Shown piece after piece: positions 16,966-25,196 of a stretch of 64,000 nt of DNA. Under the pieces are notes generated by a model, which was given only the letters and a program-made list of their open reading frames with translations, was not told the DNA's origin and searched no databases. The stretch's first letter is position 1. The number at the start of each line of letters is the position of its first letter. This stretch comes from Bdellovibrio bacteriovorus (lineage in GTDB: Bacteria; Bdellovibrionota; Bdellovibrionia; Bdellovibrionales; Bdellovibrionaceae), in assembly GCF_001592735.1 (NCBI RefSeq), contig NZ_LUKE01000001.1, positions 2,059,184 to 2,123,183 on the forward strand. Direction: 5' to 3'. The position numbers were made by a program, and so were the translations under genes.

Positions 16966-18552
16966 ATGAGAAATCTTGGATTGATGACAGTGTTGCTTGC
17001 GGGGCTGATGCTCACCGGATGTTTGAGCGATAACGGCAGCACCGAAGTTCCGTCAACGGGATTGAACAACGAAGATTTCAGTGTGATCACGGATCCAAAT
17101 CCGCCGCCATCTGATAATAGTGGTGGAGTCGTCACACCTCCCGGAACGGAAATTGAAGGCTTCGACCTTAACAAAGGCGCGGTGCTTACGGCTTCCACAT
17201 CTTTGCAATTGGATTTCTTCCCTCCATTTGCGGCAGCCTATACCTCTATCTCTGAAGATGAAAAATGCAGTAGCACGGCGTGGAGAGATTACGATGACGC
17301 TGCCGTTTATAGCAGCGTTAAGAAGAATCAACTTGTCCCCATCAGCGTAAGATACCGAGATGACGACGGACGTTTAAGCCCTTGTTATGTGCGCAGTATC
17401 TACATCGATCAAATCGGTCCAAATATCGTGTTTGCGAAATATCCGACAGCACCGGTGGAAGAAGGCGCGGACGTTGAAATCATTTTCAACGTCACAGATG
17501 ATGGCGCGGGTGTTGATGCCGTCGAATGTAAGTTTGCAGGAATCAGCAAAGCTTGCGGCGCAGGTCAAAACAAAGTCATTATTCCTAAAATGGCTGCGGG
17601 CGATTACACTCTTTCGGTAGCGGCAAAAGATAAATTGGGCTTCAGCTCTTCGGGTTCAATTTCTTTCAAAGTAACTTCGCTCTATAAAAACATGGTTCAC
17701 AACGTAAAAGTGAATGAATACAACAAAGTCGACATCTTGTTTGTCATCGATAACTCGGGCTCCATGGAATACGAACAAAAAAGCATGGCTTCTCGCGTGC
17801 GTAATTTCCTTGATGTCGTAAAAGGTTTGGATTGGCAGATCGCAGTGACCACAACAGACCCAGCAAATAAAACTTATGGTGACGGTCGTTTAGTAACAAT
17901 GAAGGGTCTAACAAATACTTACATCTTGAATTCCGGCATGGCCGATGCGACATCGCGTACTGTATTAAGTAATACACTTCAACGTACCGAAACCGGGTCG
18001 GGTTCAGAGCAAGGTATTTATGCTGCTTACCGTGCCGTAGAACGTTCGGTTGCCGGTACGAACGCAAACTTTATCCGCAACGATGCTCAATTAGCCGTTG
18101 TCTTGATTTCGGATGAAGATGAATCCGCTAATGGGGTGAAAAACGATCCATCAAATTTTGTGAAATACATCCAGACTCAGTTCAACGGTCAAAAAGCGAT
18201 GAGTTTCCATTCGGTCATCACTCGTCCTGGCGACGAGGCTTGTTTAAAGGGCGAGGGTTATTCTTATGGCCATCGTTTCGCGGCGATGGCTGAAATGACC
18301 GGTGGTGTGATTGGGGACGTGTGCGCGTCTGATTATTCAGCCCAAGTTCAAGGGATTGCGGAAGGTGTGCGTAACACTCTTAAGTCGATCACTCTTAGCT
18401 GTGCTCCGATCGTGGATGTTAGTCATGAAGTCGTCGTTAAAAAAGACGGAGTGATTTACACCGGATCTCGCCAAGTGCAAGGGTTGAATGTGGTGTTTGA
18501 CCAAATGTTGCCTGCAGGCAATTACGAAGTTAATTATTCTTGCTTGAAATAG
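16966..18552 (+). CDS. Lipoprotein with von Willebrand factor A domain
   Basis: 528 residues with lipobox LTGC (Cys near 19). A Ser/Pro/Gly-rich spacer to about residue 60 is followed by two Ig-like or bacterial surface-type segments. A VWA domain begins near residue 255: VDILFVIDNSGSMEYEQ carries the MIDAS motif DxSxS, and SDEDESANG is a later metal-proximal loop. Such lipoproteins bind protein or surface ligands through a metal ion at the MIDAS site. A C-terminal strand-rich tail has paired cysteines. Monocistronic, with a terminator directly after it. Confidence 0.85.
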   Translation: MRNLGLMTVLLAGLMLTGCLSDNGSTEVPSTGLNNEDFSVITDPNPPPSDNSGGVVTPPGTEIEGFDLNKGAVLTASTSLQLDFFPPFAAAYTSISEDEKCSSTAWRDYDDAAVYSSVKKNQLVPISVRYRDDDGRLSPCYVRSIYIDQIGPNIVFAKYPTAPVEEGADVEIIFNVTDDGAGVDAVECKFAGISKACGAGQNKVIIPKMAAGDYTLSVAAKDKLGFSSSGSISFKVTSLYKNMVHNVKVNEYNKVDILFVIDNSGSMEYEQKSMASRVRNFLDVVKGLDWQIAVTTTDPANKTYGDGRLVTMKGLTNTYILNSGMADATSRTVLSNTLQRTETGSGSEQGIYAAYRAVERSVAGTNANFIRNDAQLAVVLISDEDESANGVKNDPSNFVKYIQTQFNGQKAMSFHSVITRPGDEACLKGEGYSYGHRFAAMAEMTGGVIGDVCASDYSAQVQGIAEGVRNTLKSITLSCAPIVDVSHEVVVKKDGVIYTGSRQVQGLNVVFDQMLPAGNYEVNYSCLK

Positions 18553-18578
18553 TAGATCTAAAAAAATTTAAATGCTTT

Positions 18579-18612
18579 AAGCCCATGACAGGATGTTATG
18601 GGCTTTTTATTT
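18579..18612. terminator. Terminator between convergent genes
   Basis: AAGCCCAT (18579-18586) pairs with ATGGGCTT (18598-18605), followed by TTTATTTT on the plus strand. An A-rich left flank gives a T-rich tail on the minus strand, so it can serve both the VWA gene and the transglycosylase gene. Confidence 0.8.
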
Positions 18613-18618
18613 TAAGAT

Positions 18619-20067
18619 CTATTGATTGCGAATCTCGTTAGACGAAACGTCGCTTTGGCTGACCTTGGTAGGTTCGCTTTGCGTGTCTTTGGTTAAAAGA
18701 CCTTTTAGAACTAGGCGTGACGGTGTGTCCACCATGATTGAAAATCCGGATGGGATCGGGTGATTTTTTTCCACGGCATTTTTTAAGTCTGGGTTGTAAG
18801 CCAAGAAATCCTCTTGGGTTAAACCACTACGACTTAACAGATCCCTAGCGCGTGTCTTTTTAGCTAACTTAACGACATGCAGGTCCAAGGTTTCTTCATA
18901 ATTAAGATCTTTAAAGATTTGATCATGGTACTTTTCCGCATAAAGGGCGGCTAAGAATTCACAATAAAAATTTGAAGAAGCGAAATCAAAAGACTTGGAT
19001 TGGTATCTTTCGATAATCAAAGCAAGATCCGTGGTGCCTGCGGCTTTTGCGGCTTTGCGGATTCCTGCTGGGCCATGATTCCACGCCGTGATCGCCATCG
19101 GCCAAGACCGACGTAAAATCAGGTGATTTTCTTTTAGCAAACGTGCGGCGGCTACGGTCGCCTTAAACGGAGAACGGCGTTCATCGATATGATCGTTGAC
19201 GGTCATAAAGTTTTTGCCCGTGTAATCCATAAATTGCCAGATGCCGGAAGCGCCGACTTTACTTGTGGCGTGTTTATTAAAGCTAGATTCAACAAACGGT
19301 AAGCGAGTCAGTTCCGTCGGTAACTTATGATCACGGAAGATTTCTTCCATGCCTGGTAAATAACGGGGGCTGACTTGAAGTCCGTTAGCAAAGAAGTTCT
19401 TTTGGCCGGTTTGCACGCGAACGGCTTCATAAGCGACGCGGGCTTTTTTGCGTAAAGTCCCTTTAAGTGGTTCAAGTGCGGCTTTGACTGACTGATGATA
19501 AGGATTGGCATCATTGTATTTAGAACCTGCCGCCAGCTCCTTTAGCGCCTGTTTGATTTTGCGATATTCTGCCGTGACATGATCGTCGGCTTTCATATTA
19601 CGCATCCAACGAAATTTGGGTTTGTCAGAATTAATGATGTCGCTGACATCTACGACCTTAAAGATAATCCATGGAAAATCAGCGTGATGGATCACGCGGT
19701 TATTTGCATCATAACGAGTATAAATATCAAACCAGAACCCGACACGATCACGTAAACCCACCGGAACATCAAAGTCCTTACTAATACGGTCTTCATAGTC
19801 ATTAAGGATTTCTTCACGGTGATAAACGATATTTGGATCACGAGTTAAAACTTCGCCTTCTAAAACCAGCTTAGCCGGTTCAGGGCTTAATTCTCCTTCA
19901 GCTAAGGCCTCAGGGGTTGGAAGCTCTGCAGAGTCTTCTAAAAGCGTCATTGGCGAATTAAACGCCACCATCAAGCCGGTCGCTACAATAAGGCAGCCAG
20001 CGATCGCACGAGTGCTTCGTTTTGAGATGATTTTTTTAGAAGAATTCATATTTTCTGAGTTATCCAT
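18619..20067 (-). CDS. MltD-like membrane-anchored lytic transglycosylase
   Basis: 482 residues from ATG 20067. A TTG at 20100 and an ATG at 20049 are alternatives, all with weak ribosome sites. One N-terminal membrane helix (AIAGCLIVATGLMVAF) anchors it, and a long helical region follows. The SLT domain starts near residue 240, with catalytic Glu in RLPFVESSFN and KVGASGIWQFM, then TAWNHGPAGIRKAA, all typical of family 1D transglycosylases. These cleave the MurNAc-GlcNAc bond to give 1,6-anhydro ends. A degenerate LysM-like segment (KKTRARDLLSRSGL) lies near the C terminus. Confidence 0.88.
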   Translation of the reverse strand: MDNSENMNSSKKIISKRSTRAIAGCLIVATGLMVAFNSPMTLLEDSAELPTPEALAEGELSPEPAKLVLEGEVLTRDPNIVYHREEILNDYEDRISKDFDVPVGLRDRVGFWFDIYTRYDANNRVIHHADFPWIIFKVVDVSDIINSDKPKFRWMRNMKADDHVTAEYRKIKQALKELAAGSKYNDANPYHQSVKAALEPLKGTLRKKARVAYEAVRVQTGQKNFFANGLQVSPRYLPGMEEIFRDHKLPTELTRLPFVESSFNKHATSKVGASGIWQFMDYTGKNFMTVNDHIDERRSPFKATVAAARLLKENHLILRRSWPMAITAWNHGPAGIRKAAKAAGTTDLALIIERYQSKSFDFASSNFYCEFLAALYAEKYHDQIFKDLNYEETLDLHVVKLAKKTRARDLLSRSGLTQEDFLAYNPDLKNAVEKNHPIPSGFSIMVDTPSRLVLKGLLTKDTQSEPTKVSQSDVSSNEIRNQ

Positions 20068-20388
20068 GCTTTGGGATAGAGCAAGAGTGGTGCTAGCCAA
20101 TACAGCCTGGGTTGGCCATTAAGCTGTTCCGGTGTCGAAGAATGTTCCAGCAGTTACAATTTTGGGCGACGATTCCCGTTTTAGCGCGATTTCGTCAAGT
20201 TTCGGTTTTCTGTGACAAAACATCTCTCACGTTGTCAGAATGGCACTTTTTTAGAGCTCAACTTTGCGATCCTGCAGAGTGGGTTTTGTTTTTAGACGGG
20301 GTCGGTTGTGAAAAAAACCTTTTTCAAAAATGATAATCCTCGTTGAACACGAACGTTCACAATCAGAACTCAAAAAACAGGAGGAGTT
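20068..20388. other. Divergent promoter region
   Basis: About 320 bp between the transglycosylase gene and the next gene on the plus strand. A 73-codon open frame inside it lacks a ribosome site and looks random. TTGTGA (20306) and GATAAT (20332) are 20 nt apart, too wide for a convincing sigma-70 promoter. A strong ribosome site (AGGAGGAG) precedes the ATG at 20389. Confidence 0.5.
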
Positions 20389-20949
20389 ATGAAAAAAAGC
20401 GCATTAGTTCTTGGGGCATTGTTGATGATGGCAGGCGGATACGCCGCGGCTTACCCAGAAGTGGGCGATGAAGGTAAATGGGCCGGCACTTACAAAGAAG
20501 GTACTAATCCTGAAAAAACGGTCGAGCTGACAGCAAAAGTTATTTCTCATGATGTCGCGGATCAAGAATGGGATATTCAAATGGATTGGACAATGGATGG
20601 ACAAACTAAGTCCGAAGTTGAAGATATCGACGAAGATAAAATGTGGTCTGAAGCGATGTGGACCAAAGTTCAATCTGAATGCGTTGCTAAAGGTGGAACA
20701 TTAGAGGATGTGACAGTTCCTGCAGGGACATTTGCTTCTTGCCACATGACCAAAACTTGGGGACCAAAAACAATGGAAGTTTGGTTGGCGGGTGTTCCAT
20801 TTGGTATCGTGAAAGCGAACAAAATGGATTCAGTAAAAATGAAAGAATTGAAAATGGAATTGCAAAGCTTCACCGCGATGCCAGTGCCAACACCACCAGA
20901 ACAACCCGTTCCACCAACGCCAACTCCAGAGCCAGAATTGATTTTCTAA
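20389..20949 (+). CDS. Secreted protein of unknown function with Pro-rich tail
   Basis: 186 residues with a signal peptide (cleavage near GGYAAA). The mature part is a small acidic beta-rich domain (VELTAKVISHDVADQEWDIQ, FGIVKANKMDSVKMK) with two cysteines (ECVAKG and ASCHMT) that could form a disulfide. The C-terminal 25 residues are Pro/Thr/Glu-rich. The strong ribosome site and isolated promoter region suggest high expression. I do not recognise the family. It is followed by a strong bidirectional terminator. Confidence 0.72.
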   Translation: MKKSALVLGALLMMAGGYAAAYPEVGDEGKWAGTYKEGTNPEKTVELTAKVISHDVADQEWDIQMDWTMDGQTKSEVEDIDEDKMWSEAMWTKVQSECVAKGGTLEDVTVPAGTFASCHMTKTWGPKTMEVWLAGVPFGIVKANKMDSVKMKELKMELQSFTAMPVPTPPEQPVPPTPTPEPELIF

Positions 20950-20950
20950 A

Positions 20951-20989
20951 AAAAAAGGCCACTCCTTGTTTAAAAGGAATGGCCTTTTT
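20951..20989. terminator. Bidirectional terminator between convergent genes
   Basis: AAAAGGCCACTCCTT pairs with AAGGAATGGCCTTTTT around TGTTTAA (one mismatch), with an A-run on the left and a T-run on the right, so it works in both directions for the secreted-protein gene and the lpdA gene. Confidence 0.9.
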
Positions 20990-21002
20990 AAATGAGTAAA
21001 AA

Positions 21003-22427
21003 CTATTTGTGTAAAGGCTTTTGGATGATGTGAATGGCGTGGCCCAATGTGGCCTCAGCCCCTTCCATCATAGCTTCGCCCAGTGTTGGATGCGGATGGA
21101 TCGACAAAGCAAGGTCTTCCATGCGAGCGCCCATTTCAATCGCTAAAACCGCTTCTGAAATCAAGTTAGAAGCTTCTGGTCCTACGATGTGAACGCCTAA
21201 AAGAACATGTGTCTTTTTATCAGCGATCATTTTCACGAAACCTTCAGTTTCCATCATGCTCACGGCGCGGCCATTCGCACCAAACGGAAATTTACCAATC
21301 AATAAATCATTAAAACCTTTGGCCTTAGCTTCTGCTTCCGTCATACCTGCAGAGGCGATTTCAGGGTCGGTAAACACCACGGCTGGAACTGTTTTTGCGT
21401 CGTAAACCCGGTTCGCGCCACCAATAACTTCCGCCACTAAAACACCTTCGTGAGAAGCTTTATGCGCCAACATCGGTTGCCCACAGATATCGCCAATCGC
21501 AAAGATGTTAGAAACATTCGTGCGACGTTGAGCATCGACTTTAACAAAACCGCGTTCGTCAACGGCGATGCCTGCGGCTTTAAGATTTGCCTGGTCACCG
21601 TTAGGACGACGTCCCACGGTGACTAAAATCTTATCAGCTTTAACGACTTCTTCTTTGCCATTTACTTCCACGGTCACTTCGTAACCGTCTTTCACTTTTT
21701 TCTGACCTTTGGCTTTTGCGCCGTACATGATGTTAACACCAGCTTTATTCAGCTTACGTACCACGATGTTCGCGCAATCAGGATCAACCACGCCTGCCAA
21801 TAAAGAGCTTTGCGCCTCGATCACAGTCACTTCTGAGCCTAGCTTGCGCAAGTACGAAGAGATTTCTAAACCGATGTAACCACCGCCGATAACGGCGATG
21901 CGTTTTGGAATAGCATCAAAAGCAAGTGCCCCTGTTGAAGAGCAGATGTCTTTTTCATCAAATTTAAATCCCGGGATTTCAATCGGACGTGAACCTGTGG
22001 CGACAATAAAATATTTTGCCGTAACTGATTCGGTGCCTGCAGATGATTTCACCGAGATTTCTTTAGAGGATTTAAATTCAGCGTCGCCTTTGATCACGGT
22101 GGCGCCGTAACCTTTAAGAAGTTGCGAAACGCCGCCCGACATTTTATCTGAAACGGATTGCTTCCACTTTACTAATTGCTTCATATCAACGTCGATATCG
22201 CCTTTGATATTTAAGCCCATTTCCTTAAAGTTATGCTGAGCCTTGTGCAACAAGTGCGTCGCCGTGATCATGGCCTTAGAAGGAATACATCCCACGTTTA
22301 AGCACACGCCACCAAGGTATTCTCTTTCCACGACGGCTGTTTTAAATCCCAATTGAGCGGCGCGGATAGCGGCTACGTAACCACCAGGACCTGCGCCAAT
22401 TACTACTACGTCAAAACTTTGAGCCAT
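21003..22427 (-). CDS. lpdA: Dihydrolipoyl dehydrogenase (E3)
   Basis: 474 residues, full length. Reoxidises dihydrolipoamide on E2 of 2-oxoacid dehydrogenases, passing electrons to NAD+. Seen: FAD-binding VVVIGAGPGGYVAAIRAAQL, redox-active disulfide GGVCLNVGCIPSK, NAD-binding IAVIGGGYIGLEISSYLRKL, and the interface His-Glu pair in SIHPHPTLGE. It lies 64 bp downstream of the E2 gene and is presumably cotranscribed with it. A perfect hairpin sits in the gap. Confidence 0.97.
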   Translation of the reverse strand: MAQSFDVVVIGAGPGGYVAAIRAAQLGFKTAVVEREYLGGVCLNVGCIPSKAMITATHLLHKAQHNFKEMGLNIKGDIDVDMKQLVKWKQSVSDKMSGGVSQLLKGYGATVIKGDAEFKSSKEISVKSSAGTESVTAKYFIVATGSRPIEIPGFKFDEKDICSSTGALAFDAIPKRIAVIGGGYIGLEISSYLRKLGSEVTVIEAQSSLLAGVVDPDCANIVVRKLNKAGVNIMYGAKAKGQKKVKDGYEVTVEVNGKEEVVKADKILVTVGRRPNGDQANLKAAGIAVDERGFVKVDAQRRTNVSNIFAIGDICGQPMLAHKASHEGVLVAEVIGGANRVYDAKTVPAVVFTDPEIASAGMTEAEAKAKGFNDLLIGKFPFGANGRAVSMMETEGFVKMIADKKTHVLLGVHIVGPEASNLISEAVLAIEMGARMEDLALSIHPHPTLGEAMMEGAEATLGHAIHIIQKPLHK

Positions 22428-22453
22428 ATATATATTCCTTAAAAGTAAGTCCA

Positions 22454-22474
22454 GCGGTCGCTTTAAGCGACCGC
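22454..22474 (-). other. Intercistronic hairpin between E2 and E3 genes
   Basis: GCGGTCGCTT and AAGCGACCGC pair over 10 bp with a single T between them; a realistic loop opens the inner pairs. No U-run follows on the minus strand, so it is more likely an mRNA stability or processing element than a terminator; it would let E2 and E3 levels differ. Confidence 0.55.
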
Positions 22475-22491
22475 CTCCTCGGCGTCCGCCG

Positions 22492-24153
22492 TTATAGCAT
22501 CTCCACTAACATTTTACCTGGGTTCTCGATGCGACCGATGAAGGCCGCCAAGAAGCGCGCAGCCACCGCGCCATCAATCAAGCGGTGATCCGCGGTCATG
22601 GTGAAGTTCATCACTTTGATCGCTTTTAATTGACCGTCTTTGATCACAGGTTTTTCGTCAATTTTGTACATGCCCAAGATCGCCACTTCGGGATGGTTGA
22701 TCACTGGGGTGGCGTAAGTACCACCGATAGAACCGATGTTCGTCACCGTGATCGTGGCACCTTTCATTTCATCCACTTTCAACTTACCATCACGGGCACG
22801 TTTAGAAAGATCGATGATCTCTTTAGAGATTTCCATGATGGATTTTTGGTCTGCGTTTTTAATAACAGGAACCACAAGTCCGTTTGGAGTGTCGGCCGCA
22901 AAACCGATGTTGAAGTATTTTTTGTAAACCAATTCACCCGCAGCATCGTCAATAGATGCGTTGAACATGGGGAACTCACGGATCGTGGCGATCATCGCTT
23001 TCATCACAATAGGCAGATAGGTGATTTTTGTTCCGTGTTTTTCGGCGTGTTCTTTTAAGGATTCGCGCATCGCAACCATTGAATCGACCTTAGCTTCATC
23101 CATGATCGTGAAATGCGGAATGATGTGTTTTGAACGCTGCATGTTTTCGGCAATCTTTTTACGGATACCGATAAGTGGTACGCGTTCTTCAGCCGCACCA
23201 GCAGGGCCTTGGTAGGCTGGTTTAGGGATGGAAATTCCGCCCGAAGATTTCGCCGCGGCCGGAGCAGAGCTAGCTCCTCCTTTAGCCGAAAGAACATCTT
23301 CACGAGTTACGCGACCCGCAAGACCTGATCCTGAAAGACCATTGATATCGATGTTCATTTCGCGAGCCAAACGACGAGTCGCTGGAGTCGCTAAAACTTT
23401 TGAATCCGCCACTGGAGGAAAAATACCCGGAGACGCCGAAGCACCCGCTGGAGGTTGTGGACGAGATGCTGATGGCGTCGGAGCCGAAGCCGCCGCAAAG
23501 TTCGCGTGAGCTGATGCTGGAACTTCGCGAGAAGCACCTGCAGGTGCTGAAGCTGCGGCTGATCCGCCACCTTCAACCGTGATCATCACAGATCCTACTT
23601 TGACGACATCACCAGATTTAAATTTAAGATCTTTAACAGTTCCGGCAATGGGAGTCGGAACTTCAACGGTGGCTTTGTCCGTTAAAACTTCAGCGATCGC
23701 TTGATCGGCTTTAACGGCATCGCCTGGTTTTACCAACCATTTAACAAGTTCACCTTCAGTGACACCTTCACCGAGTTCAGGAAGTTTAACGTCTTGAGAA
23801 CCGCCCGCCGTCGCTGAAGCTTTGGCGGGGCTTGCGCCCGCACTTGAAGGCGTCGATGCTGATGGGGCTGCTGGTTTAGAAGCGGCTGCCGGAGCAGGAG
23901 CCGAAGCTGAGGCGGCGCCCGCCTCAAGAGTGATCATCGTCGATCCTACTTTAACAACATCGCCGGCTTTAAATTTTAAGTCTTTAACGGTCCCCGCGGT
24001 AGGTGATGGGACCTCAACAGTGGCTTTGTCCGTTAAAACTTCAGCGATCGGCTGATCGGCTTTCACCGAGTCACCTGGTTTTACCAACCATTTTACCAAT
24101 TCACCTTCTGTAACACCTTCACCTAATTCAGGAAGTTTGACGTCTGTAGCCAT
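22492..24153 (-). CDS. aceF: Dihydrolipoyllysine acetyltransferase (E2) with two lipoyl domains
   Basis: 553 residues. Two lipoyl domains (about 1-77 and 122-196) have lipoylated Lys in TDKATVEVP. Ala/Pro/Ser-rich linkers join them to a peripheral-subunit-binding domain near 255-290 (TPATRRLAREMNIDI) and a catalytic domain from about 325 with active-site DHRLIDGA. This architecture is typical of pyruvate dehydrogenase E2, although branched-chain E2 proteins look similar, so the substrate call is likely rather than certain. Usually E1 (aceE or pdhAB) precedes E2; here the upstream gene is sfsA on the other strand. Confidence 0.92.
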   Translation of the reverse strand: MATDVKLPELGEGVTEGELVKWLVKPGDSVKADQPIAEVLTDKATVEVPSPTAGTVKDLKFKAGDVVKVGSTMITLEAGAASASAPAPAAASKPAAPSASTPSSAGASPAKASATAGGSQDVKLPELGEGVTEGELVKWLVKPGDAVKADQAIAEVLTDKATVEVPTPIAGTVKDLKFKSGDVVKVGSVMITVEGGGSAAASAPAGASREVPASAHANFAAASAPTPSASRPQPPAGASASPGIFPPVADSKVLATPATRRLAREMNIDINGLSGSGLAGRVTREDVLSAKGGASSAPAAAKSSGGISIPKPAYQGPAGAAEERVPLIGIRKKIAENMQRSKHIIPHFTIMDEAKVDSMVAMRESLKEHAEKHGTKITYLPIVMKAMIATIREFPMFNASIDDAAGELVYKKYFNIGFAADTPNGLVVPVIKNADQKSIMEISKEIIDLSKRARDGKLKVDEMKGATITVTNIGSIGGTYATPVINHPEVAILGMYKIDEKPVIKDGQLKAIKVMNFTMTADHRLIDGAVAARFLAAFIGRIENPGKMLVEML

Positions 24154-24374
24154 GCGGAATCCTTTCGAAGTCGCTTAAAAAACTTATGAGTAAAGTAAAC
24201 ACTCTTTCTTAGTCCTCTCGGGGCTGATTTGCACCGCATTACGCCGCGCATAAAACGAGAGAAATACGATGTTCTTTGCAATGAACTCGGGATGTGGCTA
24301 TTTATTTGTTCAAATTTGCTTCAGTTTCGCGGCCGGTGGCCGCTCCACTCTGCTGGAGAAGCCGTGAGGTGCCC

Positions 24375-25100
24375 ATGAAATACTCAAAAAAATTACATCA
24401 AGGTGTGTTCTTAAAGCGCTACAAGCGCTTCTTTGCCGACGTCGACTTTCAAGGCCAGCAGGTGGTGGCCCATGTCCCGAATACCGGCAGCCTTAAAAGT
24501 GTTAACAACCCAGGGCAAGCGTGCCTTATTTCAGAAAGCGACAATCCAGAAAGAAAACTGAAATTCACCTTAGAAATGATTCAAGCGCCGTCGGGGGCAT
24601 GGGTCGGGGTGAATACGTCCACCCCGAATTCGGTGGTGCGTGAAACATTGTTGTCCGTCGTGGGACAAAATCATCAAGGGGCTTTTGCGCATTGGGCGGC
24701 CTTTGATGAAGTGAAGCCAGAATATAAAATCAGCGCTGAAACTCGTTTGGACTTTGCTTTAAAAAAGAAGAACTCGGATAAAATCCATTTTATCGAAGTA
24801 AAGAATGTCACTTTGGCGGAGCTAGAAACCGCCCAATTTCCCGACGCGGTTTCCGAACGTGCGCAAAAACATGTGCGTGAATTAATGTCCTTAATGGACC
24901 AAGGTCACACGGCAGAGCTCATCTTTACGATCCAACGAAATGACTGTAAGAAGTTTTCTCCTGCCGATCATATTGATGCGGAATATGGCAAGCTTTTGCG
25001 CGAGGCTATGAGCAAAGGACTGCGGGTAAGTCCTTTGGTGGTTCATCTTAGTCATGAAACAGCCGAGCTATCAGAAACTCTTTTGCCCGTTGAAATTTGA
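24375..25100 (+). CDS. sfsA: SfsA family DNA/RNA nuclease
   Basis: 241 residues from ATG 24375 (GAGGTGCCC upstream); 27 upstream codons of open frame are discounted. N-terminal OB-like part includes LKRYKRFFADVDF and HVPNTGSLKS. The catalytic PD-(D/E)xK-like core includes RLDFALK and IHFIEVKNVTL, followed by FPDAVSERAQKHV, diagnostic of SfsA. Once called a sugar fermentation stimulation protein, SfsA homologues act as nucleases and nucleic-acid binding proteins. Cytoplasmic and monocistronic. Confidence 0.95.
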   Translation: MKYSKKLHQGVFLKRYKRFFADVDFQGQQVVAHVPNTGSLKSVNNPGQACLISESDNPERKLKFTLEMIQAPSGAWVGVNTSTPNSVVRETLLSVVGQNHQGAFAHWAAFDEVKPEYKISAETRLDFALKKKNSDKIHFIEVKNVTLAELETAQFPDAVSERAQKHVRELMSLMDQGHTAELIFTIQRNDCKKFSPADHIDAEYGKLLREAMSKGLRVSPLVVHLSHETAELSETLLPVEI

Positions 25101-25196
25101 TTGCAGAATCTTCATCTGCACTTTTAAAAATGGGCTTGTTATCTTGCATATGGCTTGTGATACGCAATGTTTTTAAAGTGTCCATAGGTGGGATTT

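Noticed and set aside
20112-20333. 73-codon plus-strand frame
   Set aside because: No ribosome site, odd composition (Cys/Phe/Arg-rich), sits in a promoter region.
22454-22474. Rho-independent terminator between E2 and lpdA
   Set aside because: Perfect stem but no U-run on the minus strand; lpdA directly follows.
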